Source of the DNA: Flammeovirga sp. SJP92
GTDB lineage: Bacteria; Bacteroidota; Bacteroidia; Cytophagales; Flammeovirgaceae
Direction of reading: 5' to 3'
Length of the DNA stretch: 64,000 nt
NCBI RefSeq assembly: GCF_001583495.1
Contig: NZ_LQAQ01000093.1
Span: 496,001 to 560,000 of the forward strand
Shown here one piece after another: positions 1-8,920 of the stretch (positions are counted from its first letter, which is position 1; every line of letters starts with the position of its first letter). Under the pieces are notes generated by a model that worked only from the letters and a program-made list of their open reading frames with translations, made no database searches and was not told the DNA's origin. Position numbers and translations under genes: made by a program.

Positions 1-762
1 AAGTTCATTTCCATCAGCCGTTGCATTTTCTTCTGTAGAAGCTACAAAAGTGATGCGTTGACCTTTTGAAAGCTGAAGTTGAAAAGTAGCAGGGTGTACG
101 TGTGAATCCGTATCATTCAACCCTCTTTTCAGTTCTTCTTCTAAATGAAAATTCTGATACAATTCATTGAAAATAGTACAAGAACTGTTTTCCAGCTTTA
201 AGAAAAGCGGTAAATCAGAAGAATTATTGGAAGTGATTTTTACACCTGATGGAATAGCTGAAACATTCACAGGCCATTCCACTTGTCCTGTATTATGAAA
301 AATTCTGTTGTCTACAATTGCACTGATTTGGAGTTCAACCACTTCATCCGCTTCAAGTACTTCATAAGACACATACGTTGTATTTTCTCCATATTTCATC
401 CATACTTTCTTTTCTATCAAAGCATCCGCACAAGCATATTGCCAGGTCGGGATCGAGCTTTCAAGAGCGAAAGTCTGAATGTTTTTATACCCCTCTGGGG
501 CTACGGCACCGTTTTGCCATCTATTGGAAGTCAATGCAAAGGCTGTCCCTCTGTATGTAATTGTTTCTTCCAACTTGGCAAGCATTAATCGACGGTCTAT
601 TGGCGGTCTTAAAGAAGACACCAAAAGCCCGTGGTATCCACGAGTAAGTGAACCGGCTACTGTTCCTGAACAGTAGCCGCCAATACCATTTGTCACTAGA
701 AACTCTCTTTCTTCAGCCGTTTCTAGACTTCCGGTAATGTCACGTCCGAAGTGAACCGCCAT
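1..762 (-). CDS. Glycogen-debranching-enzyme-like glycosidase, N-terminal part (partial)
   Basis: The gene is open at the window edge, so only the first 254 codons are visible. The start ATG is at 762-760, two bases after the stop of the upstream VCBS gene, so the genes are probably translationally coupled. Near residue 25 it reads NGIGGYCSGTVAGSLTRGYH followed by GLLV. This is the hallmark of the N-terminal domain of bacterial amylo-alpha-1,6-glucosidase (GDE_N), which precedes an (alpha/alpha)6 catalytic barrel. The catalytic half lies outside the window. No signal peptide is visible, so a cytoplasmic enzyme is likely. Family membership is fairly certain. The substrate is not: the other genes of this operon are redox enzymes rather than glycogen genes, so a role in tailoring a glycoside is possible. 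Confidence 0.8.
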   Translation of the reverse strand, partial: MAVHFGRDITGSLETAEEREFLVTNGIGGYCSGTVAGSLTRGYHGLLVSSLRPPIDRRLMLAKLEETITYRGTAFALTSNRWQNGAVAPEGYKNIQTFALESSIPTWQYACADALIEKKVWMKYGENTTYVSYEVLEADEVVELQISAIVDNRIFHNTGQVEWPVNVSAIPSGVKITSNNSSDLPLFLKLENSSCTIFNELYQNFHLEEELKRGLNDTDSHVHPATFQLQLSKGQRITFVASTEENATADGNEL

Positions 763-764
763 GA

Positions 765-2030
765 CTATGCAAAATCGTTAATGAAAACGTTCACTTGAGC
801 ATTGTCACATAGGAAAAATCCTGGTGTGTAATAACTCGTTGTTGCAAAGTCTAAACGACCATCTCCGTTGAAATCACCGATTACAATTAATGAAGCTGAT
901 GCAGTGGATACTCTCCATCTTTCAATCAATCCCTGCTCCAAGTCAATTACTTTATAGTAATAAACGCCTTGATTTGGCATAGGACCTCTTAGTGCGACTA
1001 AGAATTCGTCATCACCGTCTCCATCAAAATCCGCACAGATCACATGGTGAGTAGCTCCTTGTCCATGAGCATCAAAATCGCCGTAAGTGTCAATCACTTT
1101 ACGTGTCCAAGGTCCATCAGCAATACCGCCTTTATTTCTTCTTGTGTAAAGTGCCAATTTGTTACCATGGAATGGATCTAATGATACCATATAGCCATAA
1201 GGATCATCGCCTAATTTTCCGTAAGCGATGTTTGAACAACCTGTGAATCCGATGTCTTCATATTCACGATCACCTTCTGATAATGGAGCCGAATCCCACT
1301 TTCCAGTTTCAATATTGTAGTAGAACCAAGTCAATCCTTCCTCACTACAAATCAACATAGAGTCGTGCTTCTCACCAGAATAACCACCATATTTTCCTAA
1401 AAGAACATCATGTACTAAACGGAAATCTGTATCATTAACCACTCTTCCTTTCCACTCTCCTGCGTTTACAGGATCTTTGGGACGATCAAAAAGTGTCATG
1501 GCAATCGGCTGATGAATTCCTTCTCCGTAAGGCTTACAACCTACTACAGGAATACCCAGAAGTTCTAAGTTTTCAGACTGCGTGAAATAACCTAGTTTTA
1601 CTCTGTGCGTTGCTAATAGATCACTTACGAAGTGACGTTTCCAAGGTGTATTTTCTTTGTACTCACCTGGATTTTCTAGCCATGAAATCTTACCATCTTC
1701 AGGACGGCACCAGAAAGCACACGTTCCGAAGTTGTGAGAGATCACCAAATCTTTACGACCGTTGCCTGCAATATCAGCAACGTCAATCGCTACAGGTTCA
1801 GGGAATTTTGCAATAAGATGCTTTTCCCAAGTAGGGTTTTCATACCAAACTACCTCACCTTCAGCAAGACCAGAAGTGACAATATCCAGTTTTCCATTGC
1901 CATTTATATCAATCGCAGAAATCCAATATCCATCTTTTTGATTTTCTGCTAACGTGATTTTCTTAAACTTCGGAATCTTTACAGTTCCATCATTTAAGTA
2001 ACCGTGTATATCTAATGCTTCCTTATCCAT
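765..2030 (-). CDS. VCBS/FG-GAP repeat beta-propeller protein
   Basis: The 421-aa protein has repeated Asp-rich calcium-type loops, for example DINGNGKLDIV near residue 41, DIAGNGRKDLV, DFDGDGDDEFLV and DFNGDGRLDFAT near the C-terminus. These are typical of FG-GAP/VCBS blades and predict a propeller of about seven blades. There is no signal peptide, which is odd because most such bacterial proteins are secreted. The first codons overlap the end of the ferritin-like gene by 8 bp, and the stop is two bases before the debranching-like gene, so it belongs to one coupled operon. The function is unknown. A scaffold or sugar-binding role beside the neighbouring dehydrogenases is only a guess. Confidence 0.75.
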   Translation of the reverse strand: MDKEALDIHGYLNDGTVKIPKFKKITLAENQKDGYWISAIDINGNGKLDIVTSGLAEGEVVWYENPTWEKHLIAKFPEPVAIDVADIAGNGRKDLVISHNFGTCAFWCRPEDGKISWLENPGEYKENTPWKRHFVSDLLATHRVKLGYFTQSENLELLGIPVVGCKPYGEGIHQPIAMTLFDRPKDPVNAGEWKGRVVNDTDFRLVHDVLLGKYGGYSGEKHDSMLICSEEGLTWFYYNIETGKWDSAPLSEGDREYEDIGFTGCSNIAYGKLGDDPYGYMVSLDPFHGNKLALYTRRNKGGIADGPWTRKVIDTYGDFDAHGQGATHHVICADFDGDGDDEFLVALRGPMPNQGVYYYKVIDLEQGLIERWRVSTASASLIVIGDFNGDGRLDFATTSYYTPGFFLCDNAQVNVFINDFA

Positions 2031-3144
2031 GTTGAGGTGTTACTACGTTTAGTTCTTCATCTGATAATAATTCTACTTTATCTACCTCAAAAGTTGGGGT
2101 AGCATTCACACCTTCCTGCCCAGGAATAGGGTTTTTGATGATTTCATAAGCCATTTGCTTAATGATAAACATACCACCAATAGCAGGAATCAATGTTTCA
2201 GGCTTTCCGTTAAAGGCTGTGTTGATCTTGTCCATGAAGTTCTTATAGTATTGGTTGAACTTCAAGTTGGCTGCATACAACTCTGAATCTTTCGGATACT
2301 CATCCATTTTAGCATTGACCTTGATAGGATAAACTGCATCCCAATCAATACTTAATGCTTCACCAGTTGGCTCATCTGCTTGATCACCTTTATGGTAATA
2401 CTTTCCTAATTTCAACTGCTGGAATCTATAGTAGTGAGCTAGTTCGCCTTCATAATCAAAGATGCCTCCCTCAAAACCTTCACCTTGTTCTGAAATTAAA
2501 CGGATTGCTTCTTTTGCACTTTCTAAATCATAAACAGGAACAATATCACCACCTCCTGAGTAATAATATTCCGGAGTTACTTGTCTGCTCTTATCACCAA
2601 CAAATACATTTTCCTCTCCTAATTCATCACAAAGCATTTCCAAACCTTCTTCAATTGCCTTGTAGAAATCACCAATACTGTAATAGCTTACATCCTGATC
2701 ATTTTCATCTTTCAGACAAGGTAATAAGTATTTCTTCTGGGATGGATTTACAGCCTTCAAACGTACACCTGTATGCTCTTCTTCAGGTTTAGCAGGACGC
2801 TCAATCTCTAAAAACATATCTATTGCTTCATGAGAGAAAGGAGCTAAACTTACTTCAAAATCAGTTTCGCCGTTAGGTAAATAAGTTGGAAATTCTGGTA
2901 AGAAACCTTCTTTATTCATGTCAGGCGTACCTCCTACTGCATTCAAAATGTTAGCCGCCAAAGTAAGGTGTAACATCTCTTCAATCACAATAACACGAAT
3001 AAGGTTATAAGCTTCTAAGTTTGTATCAGGATGAATAGAATACATCGTAGTGATGTACGTTGGGATAGTGGCATGTTCTAATTGCATACCTGCGTAAAGA
3101 TAATCCTTTACGTCGTCAAGAGTTTTTATTGGCTTAAGAGACAT
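2023..3144 (-). CDS. Ferritin-like (VioB N-terminal type) di-iron-fold protein
   Basis: The 373-aa protein starts with a helical bundle carrying E23-H24 (QLEHATIP) and E55-E56-x-x-H59 (IEEMLHL), then the segment NAVGGTP. This pattern matches the ferritin-like domain found in VioB and RebD-type iminophenylpyruvate dimer synthases. A later helix, GELAHYYRFQQL, can supply the remaining metal ligands. No VioB C-terminal region is present, so it is a stand-alone domain. It overlaps the upstream GMC gene by 11 bp and the downstream VCBS gene by 8 bp, strong signs of coupled translation. A non-haem-iron oxidation of a small molecule is a reasonable inference; the substrate is unknown. Confidence 0.75.
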   Translation of the reverse strand: MSLKPIKTLDDVKDYLYAGMQLEHATIPTYITTMYSIHPDTNLEAYNLIRVIVIEEMLHLTLAANILNAVGGTPDMNKEGFLPEFPTYLPNGETDFEVSLAPFSHEAIDMFLEIERPAKPEEEHTGVRLKAVNPSQKKYLLPCLKDENDQDVSYYSIGDFYKAIEEGLEMLCDELGEENVFVGDKSRQVTPEYYYSGGGDIVPVYDLESAKEAIRLISEQGEGFEGGIFDYEGELAHYYRFQQLKLGKYYHKGDQADEPTGEALSIDWDAVYPIKVNAKMDEYPKDSELYAANLKFNQYYKNFMDKINTAFNGKPETLIPAIGGMFIIKQMAYEIIKNPIPGQEGVNATPTFEVDKVELLSDEELNVVTPQHG

Positions 3145-5038
3145 AATCTAGTTCCTTTTTTTGTTGGTTATTTTTTTCGTTGTTTAATTCATTAGTGATG
3201 GCATCTGCTGTTTTATAGCAAAGTGCCGCTAGCGTTAGCGTAGTATTTGAAGTTCCTATGGTTGGCATACTTCCTGACCCTACTAAGAAGAGGTTTTTAT
3301 GATCCCACGACTTCTGATTAGTATCTACTACTGAAGTTTTAGGGTCATCTCCCATAATGTGTGTACCTGAGAAGTGATTTCCACCTCTTACTACAATACC
3401 TTCTCCATTATGAATGATATAGCCCCAGTCTGTTGGGTTGTACTCAGTATAATCCTCCGCTCCTAGCTGTTGGAATAACTTCTTCGCCAGTTTTCTTCCA
3501 TACTGAAGTCCGTTTAAGGTATACTCCGGAATTTTGAAAGAGACAACAGGCTTAAGGTTGCCAAACTTATCTTTGTATTGAGGATCAACAGTGACAGCGT
3601 TGTTTGGATCAGCAGTCATTTCTACCATAAATGTGAAGAGCACTTGACGACAAACTTTATCTACCAAACCTTTACGAAGATCTTTTCCGTATTTGTTCTT
3701 GTTGTCTACCAAGTCGGCTACATCACTGTAAGGAGCTCCTGTTGCGAAGTTCCATCCATTATTAATGATGTCCATATGGAATGCCGCCTGCTCATTTCTG
3801 AATTGACCACTTCTGAAGTTTTCAATTCCTGAAGTACCTTGAGTACCTCTGAAAGCACCTACATTTTCTGGCATTAAGGCCCAATTGAATAAGTAAATAT
3901 GATTCGTCAAGTTCTTACCAATCAATTCACTTTCTCCTTTAAGACCAGATGCCAACATCAAACGGGCATTTTCAATGGCATTACCTGCCAAAATAAATTT
4001 TCTTGCTTTCAAAGTAGCTACCTCATAATGATCAGCCCCTACTTCATCATAATATTTCACTTCCAATGAAGTGACCTCACCCGTATTAGGATCAACAATC
4101 ACTTTAGAAGCAATCGTCTTATTCAAGAAATCTACCTGATCTGTATGCAATGCTTTTGCTAGTGTTTTTCTAGCATCATATTTTGCTTGCACAGGGCAAA
4201 TCGGAGTACAGTTCGTATTCCCTTGGCAACGCTCACCAATTTCAGCTTGATGATCACTTACTGCTCCATCAGGAACAAAACCTTTTCCGTTATTATATTT
4301 TGGATTTGGAATTCCGTTACGGCCTTGCGGAATGTTACGGACTTTCAATTCATGATTTTCTCCAGCCAACTTAATCACTGTACCATCTACAGTATCAGCA
4401 ATCACTTTGTCCAAATAAGTTGGAGGCATGGCTTCCATTGGAAAAACATACCCTTCGTCGAAAGTCATACCGTCATAGGCTTGATCTTCTACATTAGCTG
4501 CGACACCCATTTCCTTTTCCGCTCTGCGGTAGTAAGGTTTCAGGTCATCGTACTTCATTGGCCAATCAATACCCTTGTCAAAAGTTGATTTCATTTCGAA
4601 ATCCTCAGGCAACATTCTTGGTGTATTCGATTGAAAGTGCATCGTCGTTCCTCCAACGACTTTTGCATAAGTACCATCAAAAACATCCGGTCCTTTTTGT
4701 ACAATGTAACCGCTATCATCAATCTCTCCTTTTTTCAAAGGTTTGATATCTTGAGGGCGTGGCATAGGTGCACTTGAGTTCACAGGGTAAGGAGCGTTAG
4801 GGTCCTTGTCCAAGTTAGTATAGAACCTTTTTACATATTCCTCATAGCCTGGAATAGTAAGGTCCTGACCCGGTCCTGCTTCTACAACAAGTACTTTAAA
4901 ACCCTTTTGGCTTAGTTCATTGGCCATGATTGCCCCAGAAATACCGGCACCAACAATCACTGCATCATACAGAATCTCTGATGCAGTTTTATGGTCTGTC
5001 ACTATATCTTCCAATAGGTGACTTTTTCTATTTTCCAT
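3134..5038 (-). CDS. GMC-family FAD-dependent oxidoreductase (copy 1)
   Basis: The 634-aa protein has the FAD-binding Rossmann motif GAGISG at residues 30-35 with VVEAG at 51-55, the GMC signature VVGGTTMHF near 127-135, and the C-terminal half-site with GTHIMG (His560) and GTSNTTLTLAAL (Asn598), the usual catalytic His/Asn pair. Three cysteines, C271, C277 and C281 (Cx5Cx3C), match the place where FAD-glucose and fructose dehydrogenase large subunits bind a [3Fe-4S] cluster. That makes it a dehydrogenase rather than an oxidase by inference. No Tat or Sec signal is present. It heads a tightly coupled four-gene block with the ferritin-like, VCBS and debranching-like genes. The substrate is probably an alcohol or sugar. 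Confidence 0.88.
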   Translation of the reverse strand: MENRKSHLLEDIVTDHKTASEILYDAVIVGAGISGAIMANELSQKGFKVLVVEAGPGQDLTIPGYEEYVKRFYTNLDKDPNAPYPVNSSAPMPRPQDIKPLKKGEIDDSGYIVQKGPDVFDGTYAKVVGGTTMHFQSNTPRMLPEDFEMKSTFDKGIDWPMKYDDLKPYYRRAEKEMGVAANVEDQAYDGMTFDEGYVFPMEAMPPTYLDKVIADTVDGTVIKLAGENHELKVRNIPQGRNGIPNPKYNNGKGFVPDGAVSDHQAEIGERCQGNTNCTPICPVQAKYDARKTLAKALHTDQVDFLNKTIASKVIVDPNTGEVTSLEVKYYDEVGADHYEVATLKARKFILAGNAIENARLMLASGLKGESELIGKNLTNHIYLFNWALMPENVGAFRGTQGTSGIENFRSGQFRNEQAAFHMDIINNGWNFATGAPYSDVADLVDNKNKYGKDLRKGLVDKVCRQVLFTFMVEMTADPNNAVTVDPQYKDKFGNLKPVVSFKIPEYTLNGLQYGRKLAKKLFQQLGAEDYTEYNPTDWGYIIHNGEGIVVRGGNHFSGTHIMGDDPKTSVVDTNQKSWDHKNLFLVGSGSMPTIGTSNTTLTLAALCYKTADAITNELNNEKNNQQKKELDYVS

Positions 5039-5270
5039 GATTATAGTATTTAGTTAGAGTACTTTTTGGGTGTTCGTTGAAAACGAACCTAACACATTGC
5101 AAACTAAATTTTTGTCCATTATCAATTGATAGTATCACAAGCTTTGTACGAAGTACTTTCAAGCTTTCTTCTTCTTCATTTTTGTCTTGAAACAAAAACG
5201 AAGCAAAATTTAGGCTTAGAAGTCAAGGTTGAGTAAGTACTATCAACCTAAAAATGGTAGAAACCAACTG
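5039..5270. other. Intergenic region upstream of GMC copy 1
   Basis: Together with the adjoining duplication this makes a 435-bp gap between coding regions. It is AT-rich. A small hairpin with arms GTTCGT/ACGAAC lies about 30-50 bp upstream of the GMC start. No perfect TAnnTTTG box was found; TTTAGTTTGC near 5100-5110 (minus strand) is a weak candidate. No small ORF is supported. Confidence 0.5.
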
Positions 5271-5476
5271 GCGCGAATGTTAAGCGTAAGCGTCATTCGT
5301 GTCCTACAGATCATAAGAAATCTCCTGATTTCTAAATACATAGCTTTTTAAAAACTTAGTTTACAGTATACTAGCGCGAATGTTAAGCGTAAGCGTCATT
5401 CGTGTCCTACAGATCATAAGAAATCTCCTGATTTCTAAATACATAGCTTTTTAAAAACTTAGTTTACAGTATACTA
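5271..5476. repeat. Perfect 103-bp tandem duplication (two copies)
   Basis: Copies at 5271-5373 and 5374-5476 are identical. The second copy ends exactly on the stop codon of the 160-aa gene (TAG on the minus strand, 5476-5474), so the unit is that stop codon plus 100 bp of its 3' region. Each copy holds a stem-loop with arms CGAATG/CATTCG, extendable to about 10 pairs with G-U wobbles, and a second one with arms AGAAATC/GATTTCT (5316-5333 in copy 1). Exact identity suggests a recent duplication or active homogenisation. Confidence 0.97.
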
Positions 5477-5956
5477 GTCTATTGCTGGAATTTCCGGAGG
5501 AGCAGACCATGTACCATAACCTGGAGCTTTTGCCCCCATAGGATGTGAACCAATTGTTGGCCAAAGTAAACCTTCTTTATAAGCACTTGGAGAGATCACA
5601 TACGTCTTATCGTTTTCTAATAATCCGAATGTATCATTCCATGATTTAGGTAATTGATACCAAGTTCCTACAAACCATAACTTGATGATGCTTCTTGTAA
5701 TTGGTCCTAGTTTTTCATCGCTTAAAACTTTAGCACGGAATTGCTTATCAAAAGCTACTTCATCTGATCCTGTGTCATCTTGGATTTCATCAAAAGTAGT
5801 AAGCAACTGTATCATATTTTTTTCACCAATAATTTGGTAGACAGCATCATAATATTCTTCTAATTGTCCTGTTCCTTGAAGTTGGAATTCTGAAAAAGCT
5901 GTTAGCTTAACAGACAACTGTAAAAATTGTTGGGTTTCTAATGTTTTAGCATTCAT
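5474..5956 (-). CDS. Sorbitol/fructose dehydrogenase-type small subunit (FAD-SLDH family)
   Basis: The 160-aa protein resembles the small subunits that pair with GMC catalytic subunits in membrane-bound sorbitol, fructose and gluconate dehydrogenases. It has FLQLSVKLTAFSEFQLQGTG near the N-terminus, the central TRSIIKLWFVGTWYQLP, and a C-terminal HPMGAKAPGYGTWSAPP. Unlike the well-known periplasmic members it has no twin-arginine or Sec signal. It lies 60 bp downstream of GMC copy 2 and 435 bp upstream of GMC copy 1, so it is probably the partner of copy 2, or of both. The stop codon is part of a tandem duplication. In known complexes this subunit stabilises and folds the flavoprotein. Confidence 0.75.
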   Translation of the reverse strand: MNAKTLETQQFLQLSVKLTAFSEFQLQGTGQLEEYYDAVYQIIGEKNMIQLLTTFDEIQDDTGSDEVAFDKQFRAKVLSDEKLGPITRSIIKLWFVGTWYQLPKSWNDTFGLLENDKTYVISPSAYKEGLLWPTIGSHPMGAKAPGYGTWSAPPEIPAID

Positions 5957-6016
5957 AGTAATTAGAAAGTTTTGGATAAATGTTTGTTGATTTTTAAATA
6001 TTAGATTGAGCGAAAT

Positions 6017-7879
6017 CTAAATTAAATCCTCTAGCATTTTCTTTGTACTCATAAAGCACAGCGCTGCTAGTGTAAGTGTTGTGTTAGACGTACCAATTGA
6101 TGGCATACTACCTGCACCAATAATGTACAAATTTTCATGATCCCATGATTTCTGATACTTATCAACTACTGAAGTAGCTTTGTCATCTCCCATAATGTGC
6201 GTACCTGCGATGTGGTTACCGCCACGAAGTGCATAGCCTTCACCGTTGTAAGAAACATATCCAAAATCCAATGGGTCGTAAGATGTGTGATCTTCTGCTC
6301 CCAATCTCTGGAAGATCTGACGTGTCACTTGTCTTGCCTTTTCAACTGCCTTTAGCGTATAATCAGGGATAGAAAGTGAAACAATAGGACGCATATTGCC
6401 TAAACGGTCAGTGTAGTCTGGGCTTACCGTTATACTGTTTGATGGATCTGGCATCAGCTCAATCATCACAGCCATCAATAATTGTGTTGAAATCTGATTG
6501 ACCAATTCATGTCTCAATTCCTTACCATACTTATTCATGTGATCCACAATATCATGAAGGTTTGTGTAAGGTGAACCTGTGGCCCATCCCCAACCATCAT
6601 TGTGAATATCAATGGCAAAAGCAGCGTGATCTTTACGAAATTCACCGCTTCTTAAATCAGAAATGCCTGATGTACAAACAGTTCCTCTCATTGTGCCTGC
6701 TACTTCTGGCAGTAATCCCCAAGTCAGTAAATAAGGGTGATCCATAAAGTTTTTACCCATCAGTTTACTACTGCTTTGAAGACCTGAAGCCAACATCAAA
6801 CGCGCATTTTCAATAGCATTGGCAGCCAAAACGAAAATCTTTCCTTTGAAACTTCCTGACTCATACTCTGATGATTCCATTGAGTCATAGTGCTTGTACT
6901 CGATTTCTGTGACTTTACCACTATCATCCACTACTACTTTTGATGCCACTGTTTGAGGCAATAAATCAGCATAACCTGTTCTCAAAGCTTTAGCCAATGT
7001 TTTACGAGCATCGTACTTTGCTTGAACTGGACAGATAGGTGTACAGTTGTTATTCCCTTGGCAACGTTCTCCAATTTCTGCTTGGTGTAAACTTACAGCT
7101 CCTTCAGGAACAAAATTCTCACCGTCATTGAACGCTTTGTACTCCAAGTTTGGAATACCATTTCTACCTTGAGGGAAAGGTCTTACCTGCAGTGTATGCT
7201 CTTCCCCTTTCATGTCGACCTTCATACCATTCAAACCTTTTCCAACAGTTTGGTCAAGATAAGAAGGTGGCATTCCGTGCATAGGGAAAACATATCCTTC
7301 AGCGTAATTATCTGTATCAGTGATGTTCTGAGAAGCTACTTCACCAGAAACTCCCATTTCTTTTTCAGCAGTCCTGTAGTAAGGTTGCAATTCTTTGTAG
7401 TCAATTGGCCAGTTTACACCCACATCATATCTGTCTTTCATATGAAAGTCCTCAGGAAGCATTCGGGGTGTTTTGGACTCAAAGTGCATTGTAGTACCTC
7501 CCACTACTTTACAGTAAGTAGTATCCGTCACTAATGGGCCGTTTTGGACTAAAAAATTAGCTGAATTGGGTTCTCCAGGTCGTAGACTATCCACATCTGT
7601 ACCTCTAGGCATTGGAGCATTAGGGTTTCTTGGGAAAGGGGCATTGTTGTCTTTGGATGTTGCTGTGTAAAAATTGTCCAAGTATTTTTCATACCCATTT
7701 AAAGAGAGATCTTTACCCGGACCAGCTTCAAGAATCAATACCTTGAAACCTTTTTCACATAGTTCTTTGGCTGCAATAGCACCGCTTATACCAGAACCGA
7801 CGATAACTGCATCATAATTGGTTGACGCAGCGGTTTTATGGTCAACTGTACTAGTCAGACCACCGTGATCGTTACTCAT
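6017..7879 (-). CDS. GMC-family FAD-dependent oxidoreductase (copy 2)
   Basis: This 620-aa protein is a clear paralogue of the 634-aa GMC enzyme downstream. It has GSGISG at 28-33, LEAGPG at 50-55, VVGGTTMHF near 125-133, the Cys triad C273, C279 and C283 in the same CQGNNNCTPICPVQAKYD context, GTHIMG, and GTSNTTLTLAAL near the C-terminus. The copies align throughout but differ at many positions, so the duplication is old and substrates may differ. There is no signal peptide. It is the first gene of the cluster. Upstream is a 1-kb gap, so its promoter should lie directly before 7879; only an imperfect box (CAGCTTTG) was seen there. Confidence 0.88.
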   Translation of the reverse strand: MSNDHGGLTSTVDHKTAASTNYDAVIVGSGISGAIAAKELCEKGFKVLILEAGPGKDLSLNGYEKYLDNFYTATSKDNNAPFPRNPNAPMPRGTDVDSLRPGEPNSANFLVQNGPLVTDTTYCKVVGGTTMHFESKTPRMLPEDFHMKDRYDVGVNWPIDYKELQPYYRTAEKEMGVSGEVASQNITDTDNYAEGYVFPMHGMPPSYLDQTVGKGLNGMKVDMKGEEHTLQVRPFPQGRNGIPNLEYKAFNDGENFVPEGAVSLHQAEIGERCQGNNNCTPICPVQAKYDARKTLAKALRTGYADLLPQTVASKVVVDDSGKVTEIEYKHYDSMESSEYESGSFKGKIFVLAANAIENARLMLASGLQSSSKLMGKNFMDHPYLLTWGLLPEVAGTMRGTVCTSGISDLRSGEFRKDHAAFAIDIHNDGWGWATGSPYTNLHDIVDHMNKYGKELRHELVNQISTQLLMAVMIELMPDPSNSITVSPDYTDRLGNMRPIVSLSIPDYTLKAVEKARQVTRQIFQRLGAEDHTSYDPLDFGYVSYNGEGYALRGGNHIAGTHIMGDDKATSVVDKYQKSWDHENLYIIGAGSMPSIGTSNTTLTLAALCFMSTKKMLEDLI

Positions 7880-8866
7880 TTCTTGGTTATATTATTAAGT
7901 TAGAAATAGCTTAGTCAATAGTTATAATTATTCAAAGCTGGATATACCTATTGTATGTTCTTTTAAAAAAATGTTGCTGGTTGAAGGCATCTTTTTAAAA
8001 TTGAATCTATACGAATTTAGGATTCTAAATCTTACTTACAACATATTGCAATGTTAATTTTTTGTTAACACAAAATTACTCAAATTTGAATTTTAAGTCA
8101 TTTTTATTTGGATTAAATATAAAATAACAAAATATTCAATACGCAATTTACACTTATTTGCATTTTAAAAATTGAACTATTCAAACAACTTAGAGGAGGC
8201 GAATTTTGATTTATTTAATTGAGTTATCATAGATATATAAAATCATTTTTCTATGAAATAATTCGTTATTACAAAAATGCCCCCTTCTTTAATGTATAAA
8301 TAAGGAAAGAGGTTCAATTAATAATTATATCAAGATGAGATCAAATTAGAAGACCAAAAGCTTTAAAATACTGTTTTTAGATCCTTGTTCATGAACCATG
8401 AAAAATGACCTGTTTTTTCTCCTCTAATCTTGTCAATATTTTTTTTCAAAACATTCAACAAAATTTAATTTTAAATCATTTTTCATACTTCATCTTCATA
8501 GATATAGATGAAATTTGATATGGAAATTAAATAATTCACACACCTCATGTCCTTCATCTAAAGGCTACTTGGGTAAAGTGAATTGATCTATGCTATAATT
8601 AATAATTCTGAACATTATATCATTTCAATTAATATGGGATAAATCCATCTGTCAAAATAAGTGTCACATCGGATATCTAATACTTTTTAAACAAGTTGAT
8701 CTAACTGATCACTGTTTATAAATTCAAAATATCAATATATTCAACTCTGCTTGTCCACAACCTTACCACTCAAAGAGTGTAAATAAAAAGTATGATAAAT
8801 GGGTGTTGTCTTGGTAAGTTTGTGTTCTTCTAAATCGGGATTGTTTATATAAATAGTACTAAAAAA
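7880..8866. other. Long non-coding gap
   Basis: Nearly 1 kb of very AT-rich sequence between the redox cluster and thrB holds no credible ORF on either strand. The only structure I see is at 8756-8824: arms of 13 bp (12 of 13 matching) about 43 bp apart, enclosing a small ACTC-AAA-GAGT hairpin. No rRNA, tRNA or known riboswitch motif was recognised. Confidence 0.6.
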
Positions 8867-8900
8867 ATGCCCTAGTATTGACAACCAATACTAGGGCATT
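8867..8900 (-). terminator. Rho-independent terminator of thrB
   Basis: A perfect inverted repeat with arms AATGCCCTAGTATTG and CAATACTAGGGCATT is followed on the minus strand by a run of seven T (8867-8861). It ends the thr transcript 20 bp past the thrB stop codon. Confidence 0.93.
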
Positions 8901-8920
8901 TTATATGAAAAAGGGGAAAA

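Noticed and set aside
283-676. Overlapping plus-strand frames of 60-101 codons near the left edge
   Set aside because: They lie opposite the debranching-like gene, whose protein shows the GDE_N hallmark; the plus-strand translations have no family features.
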